Of a stretch of 64,000 bases of DNA, positions 58,628-64,000 are shown in pieces. The notes beneath the pieces were generated by a model, which saw only the letters and a program-made list of their open reading frames with translations, was not told the DNA's origin and made no database searches. A program made the position numbers and the translations under genes. Source of the stretch: Casuarina equisetifolia (taxonomy: Eukaryota > Streptophyta > Magnoliopsida > Fagales > Casuarinaceae); the NCBI GenBank assembly GCA_028551475.1, contig CM052359.1, positions 9,301,583 through 9,365,582 on the forward strand, given 5' to 3'. Position 1 is the first letter of the stretch, and the number at the start of each line of letters is the position of its first letter.

Positions 58628-61600
58628 CTAGTAAACGGAGTAGTTCTCACTTGCCCCAGGCCAGAGGATCTTGTAGATAGACCTAACAATCGGAAGAATA
58701 CCCACCAGTGCGAGTTGAAGTTGATCAGAACTGCTAGTTCTAACAGTAATCTGTCCACTGAGCTTGTTGTTCAGTCCTGCCCGAACAGCAACCTTGTAAC
58801 TCCTTCCAATTGAAATCTGGGACTGAAAATTGGCACCTAGAGCTAAGTCACCTCTCCACTTTACTAGAGATAGACCCAGTGAGGACTGGTCCTGACCAAT
58901 TGGATAATCCGCTTCCCTGAGACGCACTTCCAGATTAGCTCCATATGCAGAATCACCCTGAGATCGGACAGTTCCAGTGCTGCCAACCAATACCAGGCGC
59001 TTTCCAAGTGCAATCTGATCCTCAACTTTAACTCCAGTGGAGACATTTTCACCTAAGAATGTCACAGAGACCCCGGCCGTTGTCTTGTTTTTCTTGAAAT
59101 TTTTGAACTTCGTCTCCCCTCTAACAATGTAAGCAAGTTGCTTTCCAATGTTTTGGATATCAAAGCCTGCCATGCTTGATGCATTCTCCCCGTGCTTAGC
59201 AGAAACGGCAGAATCCAAATGGAGATTGAACTCCTTCTTATCCTTTGTTATTTGGACAGTAAAAGCAGCTGGAAACTGACTAGCAATGGCCAGATTATGC
59301 TCAAGATTGACACCATCATATCCATAATCATGGTCCCAACCATGGGTGTCCAACACTGGTCGTGTCACAAACTGAGAAATTGGCTCCAAGAACCGGTACC
59401 TATAAGCTGGATTATCTCCATCAAAGGAAGGTGGCAAAGCCATATCAGGTAATGCAACTGGAACAGCAGCTGGACTTCCATTTTCAGGATCATCTTCCCC
59501 ATCGTAACTATAATCCTGGGCACCAACATTACCTTTCTTCTTCATCTCTCTCATCCTTTTCAACTCCTCTCTCCATTGTTTCTTCTGAAGAAGCTTCACC
59601 CGATAGTCGTACTCCTCTAAATATGCCTTTTTCTGCTCTTTGCTGAGCTTGGCAATTTGAGATTTCCTAAGGGGCTTGAAGGGTGGTAGCTGCTCATACT
59701 CATCCTCCTCTTCCTCTTGGTCAGAATCAGACAGGTCATCCAACTCAATGTCAGAATCACCATTGTCGCCACCTTGGTCAGCAGCCAGTTTTGGATGTGT
59801 ACGAGACTGCAACAACCAGGACAAGAGGTATGGAAGTGGAGGCGAACGGGAACGGAAACCAAAGAGCTTTTTGTGATCAAACACATCTTGAGGTTTTGCC
59901 ATATTACTCACTTCTGATAGGATCTTCATGGAGTAGCATAGTAGCAATAACTGCGGCCTCCAGGCTAAACCATTAGGGAGTATCTTTTGCCCTTCTCTAT
60001 TCTTTCGACAGGAGGGATGGTTCTCAACGAGAGATACAGGAGTCATCATCAAACTTGGATTCATAAGGCGCAAATCACCAGCAGCTTGTCCAATAGACTG
60101 CTGAACAACATGAGATCGCTGAGCAACAAAAGCATCGTAACGCATGGGGGAGCCAGATGGCCCATCTGGAGGAGCAGATGCCGCATGTGTTAAAGTGATT
60201 ATGGCACTTCTCCAGATTGAAGAGCCAAGTGAAGCAGCAACTGATCTCAACAATGGCAAATCATTAAGATCCCTGGACTGGGCATCCAGCCGATCCACAT
60301 AAAGTACAATATCTGGGGGGCATTTTTTTGTGAAATTCTTCACTGAGGATAAGATTCTGCGGTTGATACCTTGTTCTGATGCGGAAGCCTTCAGACCTGG
60401 CGTATCAAAAACCCTAATCTTAACTCCGTCCACTGTCCCAACAATTTCTTTCAAAGTAGTTGTGGCAGGTCCAAATGCGTCTATTGCAGTCTTCTCTTCA
60501 CCAAAGATTGAATTTATGGTAGCACTTTTGCCCACGCCTGATTTCCCAAGAACCAGTATGTTCAAGGAAAAGTTCAAATCGTCTTTCCCCTCTGCTTCAA
60601 GCAGAAGAGCTGTCCTTTTGGCCGTTTCAAGGCTGAAAGGTTGACCAGTTTGCCTCCCTGCAAGAAGTGCCATCCTGTATAGGACCTGTGCTGCTATTGA
60701 CTCTTCTGGAGAAACACCTAGTCTCTGAACAACCCTCAAGAATTTCACCCTTAACTGCTGTATCTTCTCCAGCTTCTGCTTCTCCTCTTCACTCAAGTTG
60801 TTTTCAGACTCACCCCCTGTTGTGAGATCAGGAGCAAAAAGGTTAGGACGGTTTTGGCGAGGAGCAGGTTTTACAGACCGAAGAGAGGATCCCAAACCAG
60901 CAGGACGCTCGACAGAGAAAAGCTTTGAGCCATCTTGAGAAGTGATTGTTATACTGCCTTCATCCGATCCACCACCTGTTGCAGCTTTCAATAGAGCTGC
61001 TAACGCTGCAGAATCAAATAACTCCTTTCCATCTCCGTCCTCGTCAGTGTCCACTTCTTCATCAGAGTCTGTGACTATTTGTCCGTCAGTTCCCTGGAAG
61101 AGGTCACGAGAACTCGCTGCACCTGAGTGAGAACCAGCACCTGAACCTCGTTCCAACTCCTCCAAGAACTGTTTCGCAGCTTCAGAACTTCCAAAGATCA
61201 TACCATCAGTCTCCCCATCTTTGGCTGGACCTTCAATCTCATCTTCCACATCTTCAGCCTCTATCTTTATTTCTTGGCTCAAAATGGAACTTAACTCTGC
61301 AGATTCTGGTGTATCAATTTTACCAGAAATATTGGCTTCCACTTCTTCCACCCGAGCATCTGTAACACCATTGTCTAGTGATTCGTCCACTTTGCCTGAT
61401 TCACCTCGAGATAACTCAGGGATAAAGTTCAGTCCCTGAGTTTCACTGCCTTCCGCTCCATCTACCTTGTCACTGTATACATTTGCAACTCCAGTAGCAG
61501 CTACCTCTGTCGGATGTTCTCTTTGTTTGGCTTCAGAATCAGCTTTAGTCTCAATTTCTACTTCTGGATTCTCACCATTATTACCCAGAACCACCGTTTT

Positions 61601-62782
61601 TCCATCAATACTAACAACTTGGTTGTCTGGTTTTTCACCTTTCTCAACATCCATGACATTCGAATGAGGCTCCATACCTGCAGGTTCAGGATCACTGTTG
61701 TTAATGGACTTAACAAGTTTATCAGACTCAGGGATCGCAAGGAAAGACTTTGAATCAGCCAGTTCTTTTGCATTATCACTAGTATGGTCAAACCCATTAT
61801 CCAAGCTAACAACTCCATCAATTGGGACCTCCATCCCGCTGGTTTCAACATCCTTAGTTTCGCCCACTTCCCCGGCCACAACAGCTCCTATTTCTGACGA
61901 ATTAGCATTCAGGCCATACACTTCCTTCAATGCATCATCAATTGGCCCTGTAGTCACAGACTTTTCTCGGTCAGCTCCACCACTGAGAATCGTACTGTCT
62001 TCGACTGCCACAGCGTCCAACCCCCCACTTTTCAGCTCTTCAATAGCCTCCTCACCCTTTAATCCAGCCCCTTCTACCCTTTCCTCCTTTCTCAAGCTCT
62101 GTTCGTCCACAAAACTTGAACCCCCCTCAAATTTCGAATTCTCAAACACCTTATGGTCTCCACCACCAACCAAAATCTCAGCAGTGCCCTCACGAGCACC
62201 ACTTAAACCACTGTCAATCCCCAGTTCACCCAAATTCCCATTGTTACTCAAATCCTTTTCAACCAAAACGTCCTTCTCCTCCAAAATCCCATCCACAGTT
62301 TCCAAATTCTCCAGAGAACCGTCCACCGCAATCGTCTTCAAACCCTTATCACTATCTCCCTCGGCTTCCTCGCCCCTCAAACCCTCAAACTTTCCACCTA
62401 CTCCGACATAATTCTCATCTTCGTCATCATCTGCTGATACCCTCGCAAACGGCGCGACGGTTACGCTCTTCAAAAACTCCGAAAACCGAACAAAAGGGGC
62501 ATCGGTATTACTCCCTCCAATGGCTTTCTCCGGGGTCTCTTCATCTGGGCCCCCGGAGGCCGTTTCGAACCCCTGCTCAACACTCCCAACCCCCCCATTA
62601 TGAGACCCACCATCACCACCACCACTGTTATCCTGACCGTTTCCAACCCCCATACCATAATTCTCCATCGAATTATCCACACCATCAGAAGCATGAGCAT
62701 AAGAAGTAGGATGAGAAAGAGTAGAACCTGATGAGTTGGAGAAAACTGACGTCGTTTCCTGGGCAGAGGCCTTGGAGTCCAT
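58628..62782 (-). CDS. TOC159: TOC159, chloroplast outer-envelope preprotein receptor GTPase
   Basis: An intronless gene of 1,384 residues (Arabidopsis TOC159 has about 1,500; TOC132/120 about 1,100-1,200). With TOC33/34 and TOC75 it recognises transit peptides of photosynthetic preproteins and drives import with GTP. Three domains are visible: a long acidic, Gly/Ser/Asp/Glu-rich A-domain (1 to about 690); the G-domain, with P-loop GKSGVGKSATINS near 744-756, the switch region DAFGPATTTLKEI and DTPGL near 791; and the membrane-anchor M-domain (about 1050-1384; SFDGDNPAYRYRFLEP, RPVLDTHGWDHDYGYDGVNL and a beta-strand-rich tail). An acidic linker (SDSDQEEEEDEYEQLPPF) separates G and M. The start (MDSKASAQETTS) fits TOC159's MDSK. 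Both length and A-domain favour TOC159 over TOC132/120. Confidence 0.96.
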   Translation of the reverse strand: MDSKASAQETTSVFSNSSGSTLSHPTSYAHASDGVDNSMENYGMGVGNGQDNSGGGDGGSHNGGVGSVEQGFETASGGPDEETPEKAIGGSNTDAPFVRFSEFLKSVTVAPFARVSADDDEDENYVGVGGKFEGLRGEEAEGDSDKGLKTIAVDGSLENLETVDGILEEKDVLVEKDLSNNGNLGELGIDSGLSGAREGTAEILVGGGDHKVFENSKFEGGSSFVDEQSLRKEERVEGAGLKGEEAIEELKSGGLDAVAVEDSTILSGGADREKSVTTGPIDDALKEVYGLNANSSEIGAVVAGEVGETKDVETSGMEVPIDGVVSLDNGFDHTSDNAKELADSKSFLAIPESDKLVKSINNSDPEPAGMEPHSNVMDVEKGEKPDNQVVSIDGKTVVLGNNGENPEVEIETKADSEAKQREHPTEVAATGVANVYSDKVDGAEGSETQGLNFIPELSRGESGKVDESLDNGVTDARVEEVEANISGKIDTPESAELSSILSQEIKIEAEDVEDEIEGPAKDGETDGMIFGSSEAAKQFLEELERGSGAGSHSGAASSRDLFQGTDGQIVTDSDEEVDTDEDGDGKELFDSAALAALLKAATGGGSDEGSITITSQDGSKLFSVERPAGLGSSLRSVKPAPRQNRPNLFAPDLTTGGESENNLSEEEKQKLEKIQQLRVKFLRVVQRLGVSPEESIAAQVLYRMALLAGRQTGQPFSLETAKRTALLLEAEGKDDLNFSLNILVLGKSGVGKSATINSIFGEEKTAIDAFGPATTTLKEIVGTVDGVKIRVFDTPGLKASASEQGINRRILSSVKNFTKKCPPDIVLYVDRLDAQSRDLNDLPLLRSVAASLGSSIWRSAIITLTHAASAPPDGPSGSPMRYDAFVAQRSHVVQQSIGQAAGDLRLMNPSLMMTPVSLVENHPSCRKNREGQKILPNGLAWRPQLLLLCYSMKILSEVSNMAKPQDVFDHKKLFGFRSRSPPLPYLLSWLLQSRTHPKLAADQGGDNGDSDIELDDLSDSDQEEEEDEYEQLPPFKPLRKSQIAKLSKEQKKAYLEEYDYRVKLLQKKQWREELKRMREMKKKGNVGAQDYSYDGEDDPENGSPAAVPVALPDMALPPSFDGDNPAYRYRFLEPISQFVTRPVLDTHGWDHDYGYDGVNLEHNLAIASQFPAAFTVQITKDKKEFNLHLDSAVSAKHGENASSMAGFDIQNIGKQLAYIVRGETKFKNFKKNKTTAGVSVTFLGENVSTGVKVEDQIALGKRLVLVGSTGTVRSQGDSAYGANLEVRLREADYPIGQDQSSLGLSLVKWRGDLALGANFQSQISIGRSYKVAVRAGLNNKLSGQITVRTSSSDQLQLALVGILPIVRSIYKILWPGASENYSVY

Positions 62783-64000
62783 GTTGGTCCGATGAGTCCT
62801 CCAACGAACTACACAGAACTCGTGAAGAAGAGAAAATTAAAGGGTTTAATAGATACTCAGGCTTTCAGGGTTTTGCTTCGTTGGGGCGTTGTGCAACGAT
62901 AGGCTTGGATAAAGGATGTGGTTTTGGATAGAAGGCCTCTCCAAGAGGTTTTCGATGCTTTCCATAAGAATGATGAAATGACGATATGGGCCTCCTTAGA
63001 TTTTCTTCTCGTTTTCCGCCTCTGCTGGTGTATTATCTCTTGTAGAAAATTGTATGCCAGAAAAATACCATCGTCCCATCTGCCAGCAACAGATGGACAC
63101 AACTCCCAAGGACATTTTGCATGAACTTGGCACCCTTGTAGCCTTTAGTTCAATTCTACAATTTTACAAAAATGAAAAGAATTATACTTTCCCTTTGTTT
63201 TGACTTAATTTTACCCAACATTTTCTTGTTGCTTAGTTACCTTTGAAGAACTTGAAACCACAAAATATCTCCATCAATCATAAAAGATTCTATGATTCCT
63301 AATTTCTATGACTTGATCTTCTTCGTCAATGAATATGTGTATAAAGACATATTCCTTACGCTTTCTCTTTCACATTACCACAATTATGTCTACTTGTGAA
63401 AAAAATCAATAAAAAGAAAACCATCAAATGCCTTTTGTAAGTATCATAAACTAGTGATACAATTATTTTTTCCCTTTTAACATCTTCGCCTCAATACTCA
63501 ATTATTGATTATTAAAATACAACACATTACATAGATAGTTAGAAATAAGTTTTTATTATTGTGGAAGATTAATTATATAAGGTTTAATAAACAAGTATGA
63601 TTGACATCCATTTGTGTAGTTAATACCTAACAATATCTCATAACTTAGAATCAACATTAGAGTTGAAAGATGTCAGCAACTTCTAGTTGTTCCCTTTTGT
63701 TAACGTATAATCTTGTCTACAGGCTCTAAATTATCTAAATGGTCAGGATTTGTCTTTTCCTTTCACCTATTAAAAGGAGGTTTCATAATAACAATTCCTT
63801 TAAAAAAAAAAAAAAGACTCTTAAAAGAATCTGATCCGATATTTTGTGCGGTTTTGTCGCATTCTTTGAAATGTTTTCTTGTTTGGTTTCTTTTGAAAGG
63901 TAAAGTTTGAAAATATGCGTTTGGCTTTTCAATTTGGAGTTTGGTTTACTCATCTCATCCTCATCCTCATCCGCAACGTAGGGTCATCATTTGTTGCTTC
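62783..64000. other. TOC159 upstream region and flank
   Basis: The first 350 bases are G+C-richer and probably hold the leader and promoter. An 81-codon minus-strand frame (62857-63102) lies just upstream of the TOC159 start; it has no recognised domain. From 63130 onward the sequence is AT-rich with nothing recognised. Confidence 0.4.

Noticed and set aside
61698..62709. Plus-strand frames of 237 and 197 codons opposite the TOC159 A-domain
   Set aside because: Low-complexity Ser/Pro-rich shadows of the acidic A-domain coding strand, with no independent promoter or domain evidence.
62857..63102. 81-codon frame just upstream of the TOC159 start, same strand
   Set aside because: It could be an upstream frame in the leader, but no family match or transcript limit supports it.
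1..64000. Search for tRNA, rRNA and CRISPR arrays
   Set aside because: No tRNA cloverleaf, rRNA or regularly spaced identical repeats were recognised by eye. The primer-binding-site sequences match tRNA ends only because they belong to retrotransposons.

Overview
This window is nuclear DNA of a flowering plant, almost certainly a eudicot. It is AT-rich, its genes are split by GT-AG introns, its proteins belong to plant-only families, and the spaces between genes hold decayed LTR retrotransposons and LINEs. I rebuilt gene models by hand from splice signals, reading-frame continuity and remembered protein families; no searches were run. I could not name the species.

Layout. 0.6-4.4 kb: broken Ty3-gypsy and Ty1-copia pieces, followed at 4.41-4.90 kb by a dead copy of an intron/exon junction of the LPA1 gene. 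6.4-9.2 kb (-): a four-exon GH3 acyl-acid amido synthetase. 9.3-17.4 kb: repeat-rich DNA with two LINE relics, a copia gag relic with its primer-binding site, another lone primer-binding site, and a 444-bp tandem duplication. 17.9-25.5 kb (+): nine-exon LPA1, a photosystem II assembly factor. 28.2 kb (+): a RALF peptide hormone gene. 29.6-31.4 kb (-): a heat-shock-factor-binding protein gene (HSBP) whose last intron has all the marks of an AT-AC, U12-type intron. 32.4-38.9 kb (-): thirteen-exon ALG3 mannosyltransferase. 39.6 kb (+): a possible small unknown gene behind G-box/ABRE/TATA signals. 40-48 kb: repeats, a broken transcription-factor-like exon, two LTR-like arms facing opposite ways, and a three-copy degenerate repeat. 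48.3-49.7 kb (-): intronless xyloglucan xylosyltransferase (XXT1/2 type). 51.1-55.6 kb (-): a four-exon AlkB-like 2OG-Fe(II) oxygenase. 56.6-57.6 kb (+): a three-exon REF/SRPP (lipid-droplet-associated) gene. 58.6-62.8 kb (-): intronless TOC159, the chloroplast preprotein receptor.

The genes do not form one pathway. LPA1 and TOC159 serve the chloroplast; ALG3 acts in the ER; the XXT acts in the Golgi; RALF, GH3 and HSBP act in signalling and stress; REF/SRPP acts on lipid droplets. Several neighbour pairs match neighbours in Arabidopsis as I recall them (RALF33-HSBP; an AlkB-like gene-XXT2-TOC159; ALG3-LDAP), so this looks like conserved ancestral gene order expanded by transposons.

The strongest unusual signals are the AT-AC intron in HSBP, the LPA1 junction copy with a destroyed splice acceptor, and a perfect 44-bp foldback between the convergent REF/SRPP and TOC159 genes. 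I did not see a convincing new multi-gene system.
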